DNA of 64,000 bases from Mytilus californianus (taxonomy: Eukaryota > Mollusca > Bivalvia > Mytilida > Mytilidae): NCBI RefSeq assembly GCF_021869535.1, contig NW_026262582.1, positions 55,812,851 to 55,876,850 on the forward strand, written 5' to 3'. The notes below the pieces were generated by a model. It was not told where the DNA came from. It worked only from the letters and a program-made list of their open reading frames with translations, and searched no databases. Shown one piece after another: positions 47,156 to 57,327 of this stretch. The stretch's first letter is position 1; the number at the start of each line of letters is the position of its first letter. Made by a program: the position numbers and the translations under genes.

Positions 47156-47635
47156 AGGTAAAACAAAAGAATGACATCACAACAATGTTTTAATTATCCA
47201 TAACATTTTAGAATATGAGACAGGAGAATGAAATGCCAGACATGTGACCTCTAGTCTGACTTTCTGATTGGCTTAAGTCATCTGTATAAAAAAACATCCT
47301 TTTCAAACGATAATTTCAAGATAACAGATAAACAATGTTTCAATAGTAATTTCCTAAGAAAAAAAAATTATGGAAAAATGCACCTAGCTTATTAAAGAGG
47401 CATTTATTAGCAGCATGTTTATGATAAAATCGCCAATAGATTGCATCCTTTTTTGTTGATAGTTTACTATAAAGTAACAATCGGTAAACTTCGGCTTCAA
47501 AACATGGCAATTAATGAGCTACCATATTTGTTAGATCATAACTGACAGAGAGAAAAAAAATTGACAATTCAAAAACGATATCTTTGCGTAAAAATGATAA
47601 AATCGTGCACAGAAGACTAAGTTTATGATATAAAC
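47156..47635. other. Non-coding DNA, nothing recognised
   Basis: No feature supported; would be intronic if the tetraspanin gene continues leftward. Confidence 0.4.
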
Positions 47636-47639
47636 ATGC

Positions 47640-47932
47640 ATTGCGCCTGTCCCAAGTCAGGAGCCATTGGCCTTTGTTAGTCTTGTATCATTTTTAATTT
47701 TAGTTTCTTGTGTATAATTTGGAGTTTAGTATGACGTCCATTATCACTGAACTAGTATACATATTTGTTTAGGGGCCAGCTGAAGGACACCTCCGGGTGC
47801 GGGAGTTTTTCGCTGCATTGAAGACCCATTGGTGGCCTTCGGCTGTTGTCTGCTCTATGGTCGGGTTGTTGTCTCTTTGACACATTCCCCATTTCCATTA
47901 ATTCTCAATTTTATTGGTTCAAGAATTGGATA
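47640..47932 (+). mobile_element. 5'-truncated PLE 3' end
   Basis: The reverse complement of 16.72-17.0 kb, with few differences: 'gcctgtcccaagtcaggag', 'ggggccagctgaaggacac', 'gtctctttgacacattcccc'. Severe 5' truncation with the 3' terminus kept is expected of target-primed retrotransposition. Confidence 0.85.
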
Positions 47933-48294
47933 AACATTATTTTTCATTAGTCACTCGTTTCATATGACTTCAAACTTGAGAATTTAATAATTTCAATGTT
48001 TAGTGAACCATGGAATAGGCCTAATACCATAGTAATTTCACATCATGTGGCCTTATTTTCATGTTGATAAGACCACAACGTCAATGTAAACAACCTAAAA
48101 ATCTATTTGGACTGACAGACGAACAGACCATACAACATAATATCCATTACAATCATAAGTAAAATAACATGTAATTGGAATTAGCTGAAATGATTTTTTT
48201 TCAATTTATTGTTGGCTTTGCTTGTGAAAAGTTAAAAAACTTAATTTTGGTATACATTCTTAGTAGACAATGTGTTCAAAGGGAAATAACTCAC

Positions 48295-48489
48295 CATAAC
48301 CATAAAACATCTATTTTCTATACATGTCCCAGTACAACTAATGATTCCTGTCAAGATAATAAAGGCTCCTGTTCCTAGTAGCAAGTATGTTGCCAAAGGG
48401 AAAGTACTGTTCCCTAGCAGATTGATATAGGTATGCTTCTGGAACTTGATATATAACCCTAATGCTAGGAAAGCTAACCGGGCTGTCAG
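48295..48489 (-). CDS. Tetraspanin exon: end of TM1, first loop, TM2
   Basis: A minus-strand exon of exactly 195 nt (65 codons), with acceptor TTTCTTTTCCAG and donor GTGAGT, phase 0 at both ends. It encodes LTARLAFLALGLYIKFQ (rest of TM1), a short extracellular loop with HTYINLLGNSTF, then YLLLGTGAFIILTGIISCTG (TM2) followed by ENRCF, the typical tetraspanin cytosolic turn. Tetraspanins are four-pass membrane organisers; TM3, the large extracellular loop with CCG, and TM4 would lie in exons further left, which I could not find. Upstream exon at 48968. Confidence 0.82.
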
Positions 48490-48967
48490 CTGGAAAAGAA
48501 ATATAGAATTTATCATGCATAAAAATACTATTGAATTTTAAAGAACATTTAATTAATTGACAGAACATGATAAAGAAAAGTTAGGAAACGGAATATTTTT
48601 GTAATTTGAAGTTAGCAATGTTAGCTGAAAAATTAGAAATAATTTTATATTAGGATCTTTTATCCTGTTAGCATGGTTATAAAATCTTACTAGCAACAGA
48701 ATACAGTAAACAATGATGGAAGAATTTCATTTAATTTGAACAAAGAACAAAGGGAGATTATTCAATTAACATGTATCTATATCTTCTCTTATGTCTTATA
48801 TTATACATTTACAAATTCTGTACTTTATATAGTTAGTTCTGAACATGCATATATAATATTTGCCAATGGATGATTCTAAGCAACCAATAATCAATAAATC
48901 ATTTAAATTGTAATATCTTTTTAAGTTGCCTTTTCTATAACTATAAACATATATATAATACACTTAC
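48490..48967 (-). other. Intron between tetraspanin exons
   Basis: 478 bp, GT-AG, AT-rich, with no repeat recognised. Confidence 0.7.
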
Positions 48968-49053
48968 CCAAAAGAAAAAGTTGAACACATAAAGGACGAC
49001 TTTTAGGAAGTTTTTACCACACAGGTCCCTTTTTCTCCTATTATTTCCTCTAG
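48968..49053 (-). CDS. Tetraspanin exon: N-terminal tail and start of TM1
   Basis: A minus-strand exon of 86 nt. Its donor is GTAAGTG and its probable acceptor CAG lies at 49054-49056. It encodes the basic tail RGNNRRKRDLCGKNFLKVVL then YVFNFFFW, the cytosolic lead and first half of TM1 (the KxxxxxFN pattern of tetraspanins). It ends in phase 0, exactly matching the exon at 48489, so the two splice to ...FNFFFW-LTARLAFLALGLY. No ATG is in frame here, so the start codon is in an upstream exon, possibly beyond the 49.4-51.6 kb transposon. Confidence 0.78.
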
Positions 49054-49754
49054 CTGATTGTAAAATCCCAAAACTGATAGAATGTTAACTTCTGTTTAAC
49101 CACTGTCTGCACACTGCACACTAACAATCTTTTGTTACTGATATCATTTGCAGCTTTTTCAAATTCAATGAGGCTATTTGTATTGATTCAGTTACCATCC
49201 ATCTATTGTGAAAGAGAAAGAAAATATTACTATCAGAACAAAAAATGTCCACAGATATACTGCACTTAAAGTTAACTTTAGTTACTTTCCTGAAAAAAAC
49301 AATTAGATAATTTCACATAATCTTTACTTTATGACTTTATAAAGTTTATCTATCACATGAAAAAGTAATTATAATTTAATGCATATAATAAACATAATTA
49401 ACTGCAGTCAGGGGCGTAGCTGCCGTTAGGCACTTTAGGCACGTGCCTACACATAATTTTTTCACAAATAATTTTTTTATTAAAAAAAGTAATAAACAAT
49501 GTTATCTTTAGATGCATGTGAATTTGTCAAAACTCTTTAATTATCGAATATCATGCGTACACTAGTCTATCATCCTTATTGAATCAGTGGCGTATTGGAA
49601 CTGTATGTCATTATATTCCACCTAATATAGAAACTATAAACTAGAACTTTGCTTCAGATAATTCACTTCAATCAACAAATACTTGAATGAACCTCAACTT
49701 AGATAAATGATTTTTTTTAATTAGTTGTTGTTGGCCCAAGTTCAATCTGATGCC

Positions 49755-49976
49755 TAGTGAAGAGAGAAAGAATGCCACGCTCTCTGCACGTTAAGACACT
49801 TGAAACAACTCTTTGAGGGGTTAGTAGGTTGTCTACTGAAAGGCAAATTTCTGTTCCTATTTAATAAACCCTCATTTTCCAATGCATGGCATTTCCAAAT
49901 TTCCAGACCTTCATCCTGGACGACCTCTATCTGTTTTAGTCCTGAACATGCATGAATTATTTGCCACTGGACGTCT

Positions 49977-50012
<36 letters not shown>
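49755..50012 (-). repeat. Repeat fragment with (AATC)n tail
   Basis: (AATC)n spans 49976-50012. The adjoining minus-strand frame (49754-49981) reads CSGLKQIEVVQDEGLEIWKC. I recall similar DNA as a mussel repeat rather than a gene. Confidence 0.45.
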
Positions 50013-50013
<1 letters not shown>

Positions 50014-50460
50014 CTAGCTTTCAGAAACTTCTAGTACTCTCAGATCTACATGTAATGACGATAATTATTCAAATTCCTAAGCAGGTAGGGATTTTACAGT
50101 ACAGGATATAAGAAAATAAGAATTTCTTGAATTTTGTTAGACACCGGTAGTATAATGAACAGAACAGAACTTCTGCATGACATATTGACTGTGTGTGTGT
50201 ATGTGTTTGTGTGGCCGGGGGAGGGTGAAGGTTTAAGAATCAAAATATGAATGGTCGATGCGCCGTATTCCAAAAGTTAGTATTATTATGTAGTAGTCTC
50301 AGTGTTTACGTGCCTATTTTTTTTTTTTTTTAATGAAGGATCTTCAATATGTACTATCAATTGACGTATATATCAATTATACTCAATCAGAAACAGGTTG
50401 TGCTGCTTAATAAAGGGCTACGCTGATCCACGCTGGGCAATGCATATTGGAAATATTGTT

Positions 50461-51298
50461 GTCGAGCCTTCGACTTTTGTGGAAAAAGCGAGACATAGCG
50501 ATCCTACTTTCCGTCGTCGTCGTCGTTGCCGGCGTCCACAAATATTCACTCTGTGGTTAAAGTTTTTTAATTTTAATAACTTTCTTAAACTATCCTGGAT
50601 TTCTACCAAACTTGGACAGAAGCTTGTTTATGATCATAAGATAATATTCAAAAGTAAATTTTGTAAAAAAAAAATTCCATTTTTTCTGTATTTTACTTAT
50701 AAATGGACTTAGTTTTTCTGCCAAGAAACATTACATTCATTCTGTGGTTAAAGTTTTTGAAATTTTAATAACTTTCTTAAACTATCCTGGATTTCTACCA
50801 AACTTGGAAAGAAGCTTGTTTATGATTAAAAGATAGTATCCAGAAGTAAATTTTGTAAAAAAAAAAAATCCATTTTTTCCGTATTTTACTTATAAATGGA
50901 CTTAGTTTTTCTGCCAGTTAACATTACATTCACTCTGTGGTTAAAGTTTTTAAAATTTTAGCAACTTTCTTAAACTATCCTGGATTTGTACCAAACTTGG
51001 ACAGAAGCTTGTTTATGATTAAAAGCTAGTATCTAGAAGGAAATTTTGTTAAAATTTTGTTCAATTTTTTCCTTATTTTACTTATAAATGGACTTAGTTT
51101 TTCTTCCAGTTAACATTACATACAGTCTGCAGTTTAAGTTTTTAAAACATTTATTAGATTCATAAACTATCCTGGATTTGTACCAAACTTGGACAGAAGC
51201 TACTTACAATCAAAAGATGGTATAGAAAGGAATATTTTTATTAATTTTTTTCCTCATTTTTGTTGAGCCTGCGATTAACAGCAAAAGTAGGCGAGACA
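50461..51298 (-). mobile_element. Tandem-core element, 192-bp units, inverted orientation
   Basis: The hairpin/microsatellite end is on the left: GTCGAGCCTTCGAC...AGCGAGAC (50461-50494), ATAGCGATCC, then a CGTCGTCGTCG tract. Core units are marked by TATCCTGGATT at 50591, 50783, 50976 and 51168 (192, 193, 192 bp). The right end, read in reverse, begins GTGTCTCGCCTACTTTTGC, close to the left end of the 2.1-kb element. A perfect palindrome GGGTTCCGCGGAACCC abuts it at 51301-51316. The short frames over the left end are shadows. Confidence 0.75.
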
Positions 51299-51612
51299 CT
51301 GGGTTCCGCGGAACCCTTACGAATTTTTTTTTTTTATATTTCCAATTGTACTGCCGGTTAATTCATCAGTCAGATGTAATTGTAGAATTATGTTTATTTT
51401 TTCGACATTGTTTTCATGTATATTATCATGATAAAATGACGTTTTTTTATGTTTTTTTGTACACAAAATTTTGCAACTTAAATGCTGAAAACCGTTTTCC
51501 GTCGGAGGGCTACGCCCCCAGAACCCCTTACCAGGGGCCTTATGGGGCCCCAGACCCCCTGCCGCAATTTGTGCCTACAGTTTATTGGATACCTAGCTAC
51601 GCCCCTGGCAGT

Positions 51613-51985
51613 TGTCTGGCTATGCTTCATCTCACAATATATTGTGTATACATATACACCTGGTGATACCCACCCAGATACATTACTCACATATATACCA
51701 TGCAAGACCCTCATGGATAACCAGGGTCAGTAAAAAAAAACATGTCATTCACAATATAAAAACTATACAATAATTTCTGTATTAACAGTATTTGAAATGT
51801 TATACAACAGTTTAACCAGGTATTTAAAATCTTAACCCTGTGGTTTTTAGATACAATCCAAATGGACTTTGATGCTTTGGTGTTGATATTTAAATGTCTT
51901 CTTACTTTTTGTGTCATTAAGTTGCTGTCTCATTGATATATTATACCCTTTATCTCCATTATTCAACTTTTTATCATGGTAAGCA
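51613..51985. other. Non-coding DNA, nothing recognised
   Basis: Frames on both strands spill over from the transposon end and are not gene-like. Confidence 0.4.
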
Positions 51986-51989
51986 AAGG

Positions 51990-52140
51990 TATTTAGGCCA
52001 TGTTAAATTACTGAAATAACTTATATGTATGGGCTTTGCTCATTGTTAAAGGTCGTAAGGTGACCCGTAGCTGTTAATTTCTGTGTCATTTGGTCTCTTG
52101 TGGCTTGTTTCTCATTGGCAATCGTACCACATCTTCTTTT
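51990..52140 (-). repeat. Mussel dispersed repeat, truncated copy
   Basis: Plus strand reads 'gggctttgctcattgttaaa' to 'caatcgtaccacatcttctt', the reverse of the 1711-1855 type. Confidence 0.8.
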
Positions 52141-52479
52141 TCATATTATGCAAGATAATGCCTGGTTTCCCCTTTGATTTGTTCAAATCTTCAAATATTA
52201 ATGTAAACATAAAGTAACCAGATGCTCCGCAGGGTGCAGCTTTAAACGACTGCAGAGGTTGAACCCTGAACAGTTGGGACAAGTATGGACACAACATTCA
52301 AGCTTGATACAGCTCTGAATTTGGATTGTGATTAAATAGTTGACACAGCATAGGTTTCTGGTAGTCTAATGAACTTAAAAAAATTATTTGCTTTTGAGTA
52401 ATACACTATGCTGTTGAATATTAATCCCCTAAAAAAAATATTTAAAGAAATCTGAAATGAGAAAAATTGTACCCCCTAC

Positions 52480-52511
<32 letters not shown>

Positions 52512-53570
52512 TTTTTTTTCATCTTCTCTTTTCCCTTATTCCAATAATAATCTCAATTCAAATTTCTTATGGAGTTTTTAACAATAACTACTCATTTAAT
52601 AAATACATCATAAAATATAAAAATATAAAATGACATAGTCATGGTTAAAATTAATATAAATGATTAGTATTACTTCTAAAAAAAAAATTACAGCTTATCA
52701 TCTCAAGACAATCATCATTTCTTAATACATAATTTTCAAACAGTGTAAGGGAGGTAATCAAATATATATATAACAGTATTCTTTAAATTTGAATTGGATT
52801 ACCTCCCTAACACAGCTTTTAAATTGTCTAAATTGTCCTTTAACCAGAAAAACACGTGTTTTCCCCCTTTTTTTGGCCCCTAATTGCTAAATGATTTAAG
52901 CCATAACCCCCAATAACTATCCCTTTGTAGTATGGAAACTTGTGGTATAATTTCAGAGAGATTATAAACTTAAACACAAGTTATTGACTGTAAACTACAA
53001 CAAGTTATTGTCTGGAAACTAGAAAAATGCTTGTTTTTGGCCCTTTTATGGCCCCTAATTCTTGCATGAATGGGACAATAATGCCCAAACTCAATCTAAG
53101 TCTTCCTTTTGTGATATGGAACTTTGTGGTACAATATAAGAGAGATCTATACACTTACACACAAGTTATTGTCCAGAAACTACAAAAATGCTTGTTTTTG
53201 GCCCCTTTTGGGCCCTTAATTCTTAACTGTTGACACCATAGACCGCAAAATGAATCCAAACCTTTTACTTGTGGTATTAAACATTATGGTACAATTTCAG
53301 AGCAATTAAAATACTTATACACAAGTTATTATCCTGAAAGTAGAAAAATGCTTGTTTTGGGGCCTTTTTGGGCTTATTATTACTTAACCGATGGGACCAT
53401 CAACCCCAAAATCAATCCCAACCTTTCTTTTGTGGTATTGAACCTTTTTATTAAATTTCAAAGAGATCCATTCATGTAAACAAAAGTTATTGTCCGGAAA
53501 CCAAATGTGTCATCGGACAACGCAGACGACGACATCATACCATTATACAATCCAAAAAAAAATTTTGCGG
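52141..53570 (+). mobile_element. Composite repeat with 160-bp tandem core, copy 1
   Basis: Left part: 'cagttgggacaagtatggac', 'gattgtgattaaatagttga', 'acactatgctgttgaatatt'. Then C31 (52481-52511), 'gtgtaagggaggtaatcaaa', and core units marked by AATGCTTG at 53026, 53187 and 53347 (161, 160 bp). It ends in GACGACGACATCAT and AAAAATTTTGCGG. The same order of segments, diverged, recurs at 55.9-57.2 kb. Confidence 0.6.
52481..52511. repeat. Poly-C tract (C31)
   Basis: Thirty-one C followed directly by nine T. Confidence 0.85.
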
Positions 53571-53599
53571 GTTAAATATATTTATCATGTGTGCCTAAA

Positions 53600-53700
53600 G
53601 ACTACATCAGGTGCCATTTAACTAGGTGCCAATTTGACTAGGTGCTGATTTGACTATACCGGGTGCCGATTTGACCAGATAATGATTTGACTAGAACTCT
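53600..53700. repeat. Short minisatellite (AGGTGCCAATTTGACT)
   Basis: Five diverged copies of AGGTGCC-ATTTGACT at spacings of about 17-24 bp. Confidence 0.65.
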
Positions 53701-54156
53701 GACCAATGAGCTGTTGAATACCATAAATGGGCTGTCGACATTTGATCAAGCTTCCGTCGTAAATATTGGTCACAGTGTAATTAACCAGATTGTTTTGGGG
53801 CCAGATTAATTTTGGGCCAGAACAACCTGATACCCTAGTACTGATACCCTAGTACTTTACCAGTATATAATAGAACATTAGTAAGTTAATCTGTTTATAT
53901 CTAGTTTTAACCATTTACCCCCCAGAAGATATATCCTGTCATTCCTGTTGTCTGGTGTTTATTGTACTTCTTCTTCTATATTTTGTGGTTAATCTGCAGT
54001 TGAAATAATTTTCCATAACACAGATATACTGTGCGGGTGTGTCAATCAGTACACGCCAAGTTAAAAATAAACAAAAACTTGTGTATTTACAGGAACAAAA
54101 TCAAATAAAATTATGTGAGTTTGCAACAACTGTACAGGGTTAAAATCAGGTATCAA
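53701..54156. other. Non-coding DNA, nothing recognised
   Basis: CTGATACCCTAGTA is tandemly repeated near 53830. Otherwise featureless. Confidence 0.4.
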
Positions 54157-54158
54157 TA

Positions 54159-54503
54159 CACCTTATCGCTATTTAGTCCAATCCGGAAAAAACAGTCATT
54201 TAGACAACTTCCTGTTTGGGTCAACAGGCCGCAAGCAAAGGTCATCAGTAACGAGCTGAGGGAGGGAAAAATTTAGAAAGCGATCAATAGGAAACTTTGA
54301 TAGATTATGATCCACTTTTTCCAAACTCAAATTAAAGTCAAAAAAATATTGTGTTTGAAGTATTTACGATGTTTTAAACAGGTCTCATTAAAAAGTATCA
54401 TGCATGGTGCATTGTTTAAACAGGGTCCCAGATAGCGTCAACTGGATGAAAAAGTTGTGTAATTTTAGAACTTATCCGGAATGGAATAAATAGCGATTAG
54501 GTG
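54159..54503. mobile_element. 345-bp MITE with TA flanks
   Basis: The left end CACCTTATCGCTATTTAG is mirrored by the right end (AATAAATAGCGATTAGGTG), followed inward by inverted TCCGGA. TA flanks both ends (54157-54158, 54504-54505). No coding sequence; Tc1/mariner-type by target. Confidence 0.78.
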
Positions 54504-54505
54504 TA

Positions 54506-54897
54506 TATATAGTTACGCCAGGAACTGCCACACACAGACCCGGAAGGCGTCTGTTGTGGGGGCTTGGATGGCACTTTCAGATAATTGGTTCCAGTCAAAA
54601 ATTTGTTCTGGGGATGAAACTGTATTTATAGGCATCCGTTGAAGTGCTGACTCTGGAAAACCTGTCTCTGTGCCTGTGATATTGTCTGGTTGTTACAGTT
54701 GGTCTCCTGATGTAATCTGGGATAATGACTGATGCTTCTCCATGCAGGATCTTATATAGGAGTATAAGCCTGGCTCCTTGTCTGCGTGTTGCTAGTGTTG
54801 GCCAGCCAAGTGTCTGTAGGATGTTGGTTACAGAACCTGGTTCCCGAGAATAGGTTGTTGTAGATCTAGTCGGTTGAATTATGTAATGACAAAGCAT
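54506..54897 (-). pseudogene. LINE E, C-terminal RT region
   Basis: The minus strand encodes SREPGSVTNILQTLGWPTLA, then ARLILLYKILHG, IPDYIRRPT, YKYSFIPRTNF and, after a one-base shift near 54598, DWNQLSESAIQAPTTDAFRV. This is the classic C-terminus of RTE/jockey-like LINEs ('LGWPTLxxRR...YKYSFFPRTIxxWN'). It is truncated at its 5' side. Confidence 0.85.
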
Positions 54898-55890
54898 ACA
54901 ATATTTGGATACTTAAATTGTAAATAAAATTTAGCTTCTGTTTATCTATCTTGATAGTAATTTGTGTTATCATCTATCTAAAGCACGTGTATAAAGTAAA
55001 ATCACACAACAATATTGCACTTTGGATGAGCTTGGTAGAAAAGTCACGACAACAACCTAACTTCCGGTTGGTTTTGTTTAATAAACAGAAGTACTCCAGT
55101 TGCTCCGTTCGATAGCCAATGGTCAGAGATATTTTGAATGAGGAAGGTTTTATTTTGGGAAACTATTATTATAACAGTTTTATTTAACATTCAAATACCA
55201 AACCTGTTTTCGTAAATTAGAACATTCTTAAAACTTATATCTGTTATGATTATTTAAAAGAAAAATCTATATGTAATATGAATTGTAACCGAACCTTGTG
55301 AAAACACTGTTTATTCTAAACTAAAGATAATGTTATTTATAGCGGGGAAATCGTGTCATTCTATAATGGGCATTAAATATGACTTGTACTCAGAGGCGTA
55401 TTAAGTGGGGGACAGGGGTCCCGGTCCCTTTGTAGGAAAATTCGTTTGACTAACTAAGTTATTTAGGGATCAGTGAAGCATGACTCTGGAGTGGGACCCC
55501 TCTTGGCCACTACCACCCCCTTTATTAAAATTTCTGGGTCTTCACTGGTACTGCATACATACTTTTATCATCGGTACTTTATATTTTTCTCCTTTGCTTT
55601 GTTTTTACTTTTATATTCCGGCTCTGCGCTCAATTTAACTGTGTTTTTTTCAGTGTTGCTATCATGAGCACTGTGACATCTTGTTTCACTTAATAATGCT
55701 TTCATATTGATATGCATTTTATTTTATTTGCATGTCTTAAATTGTTTACATGAATTGTATACGCCTTTTATTTGTTCGTTGGTAAAAAGTTGTACAGAGC
55801 TTACATTATTATAGGTTTATAATGTACCAAATTTTATTTTTCTCAACCTTGTTATGTTTTATAGTCTCACTTATGGGTACTTATTGGTCA
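54898..55890. other. Non-coding DNA with a possible transposon end near 55391
   Basis: CAGAGGCGTATTAAGTGGGG at 55391 resembles a hAT-type terminus, but no inverted partner is visible. Confidence 0.35.
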
Positions 55891-55894
55891 TCCC

Positions 55895-57200
55895 TAATGA
55901 CCGACTTGTTTTGTATTTCTGTGAAGCAGAATTCCTACAAAACATTTCAAAGATAATAAATTGCTTCGCCGAGCGCAGCTAGATACGACCGTGGAGGTCC
56001 TACCATGAACAGTTGGGGCAAAAATGAACACAATATTCGCGCTTGGGTCTGAATATGGATTGTAATTAAATATTTGACACATAATAGGATTCTGACAGAG
56101 AATAACTGTAGTCAAGGAACTTAGAATTGGTTATATGTTTCAATTTATATTAATTTTTTTGGCTTATATGCAATACACTATGCTGTTGCGAATTGACCCC
56201 CCTACCCCAAAAAAAAATACACCCCTTAAGCTTTCTGTTGCGTATTGACCCCTCATTTTTTTTTGCTCTTGTGCAATACACTATTATGCTGTTGTTTATT
56301 GACACCTCCCCTTTTTTTTTGGCAAAAATAAATTATATTTAAAGAAAATGTCTTTTTAATTTCTGAAATTTCTGTAATCTAAAATTTAAAATTTAAAATT
56401 CCAAATAGAATTTGTAACCATAATTACCCATTTAAATACATCCTAAAATTCTTTTTAAAAACAGTTAGTTCTCTCTTGATGGCTGTATTTTTGACATTTT
56501 CACCTGTTATGTCTGTTTGATTTGTTCACACATCGTTGTCAATATAATGGAATTTGATGTGACTGTCATACAAGTGAGAGGTTTAGCTAGTTATAAAAGC
56601 AGGCTCAATCCACCATTTTCTACATAAGAAAGTGCCTGTACCAAGTCAGAATATGATAGTTGTTATCCATTCATTTCATGTGTTTGAGCTTTTGATTTTG
56701 CCATTTGATTAGGGACTTTCCGTTTTGAATTTTTCTCAGAGTTTAGTATTTTTGTGATTTTACTTTTTTCTAAAAACAAATTGGCAGCAAATCACCTCAA
56801 GACAATACATTTCGTTATACATGATTTAAAAGTAGTGTAAGGGATGTAATTCAAACGTAACATCCATGTACTTAAATAAGTAATAGTCCATCAAACAGGA
56901 AATCATTGTTTTCCCCCTTTTTTGCCCCTAATTCCTAATTGGTTTAAGCTATAACCCTCAAAAGCCAATCCTAACCATCCTTTTGAGGAATGGAAAATCG
57001 TGGTATAATTTCAGAGAGATCCATACAATGTTCCACAAGTTATTGTCTGGAAACTAGAAAAATGTTTTTTTGGGCCCCTTTTTGCCTCCTTAAATCCCTA
57101 AACTGTTGGGACCACAACCCCTTAAATCAACCCCAACCTTTCTTGTGTGGTTATAAACCTTGTGTTCAAATTTCATACATTTCTATTTACTTATACTAAA
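55895..57200 (+). mobile_element. Composite repeat, copy 2 (diverged)
   Basis: Parallels 52.14-53.57 kb: 'gaacagttggggcaaaaatg', 'gattgtaattaaatatttga', 'acactatgctgttgcgaatt', then 'gtgtaagggatgtaattcaa', then one or two core units with CCCCCTTTTTTGCCCCTAAT. It lacks the C31 tract. Its centre is interrupted by a relative of the 43.8-kb repeat. Confidence 0.55.
56510..56770 (+). repeat. Diverged relative of the 43.8-kb mussel repeat
   Basis: 'gtgagaggtttagctagtta', 'ggctcaatccaccattttct' and 'gcctgtaccaagtcagaata' match 44.02-44.10 kb. It lies within composite copy 2 and is absent from copy 1. Confidence 0.6.
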
Positions 57201-57327
57201 GTTATTTAATTATTTAATGTAAATTTGAAAATAATTGATAATCATAATGAATGTCAAAAGTGTATATTTAATTTTGAAGTGTTTTGGTTGTGTTGATAAA
57301 AAAACATGTTGCAAAAAAAGACTAGAT

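Larger units (their letters stand above)
49409..51607. mobile_element. 2.2-kb TIR element (CAGGGGCGTAGCT ends), GCAGT duplication
   Basis: The left end CAGGGGCGTAGCT is inverted at the right end (AGCTACGCCCCTG). GCAGT is duplicated at 49404-49408 and 51608-51612. The ends resemble hAT-type CAGGGGCG termini, although a 5-bp duplication is unusual for that superfamily. No transposase. It contains other repeats: a mussel repeat with (AATC)n near 49.7-50.0 kb and the tandem-core element at 50.46-51.30 kb. Confidence 0.75.
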
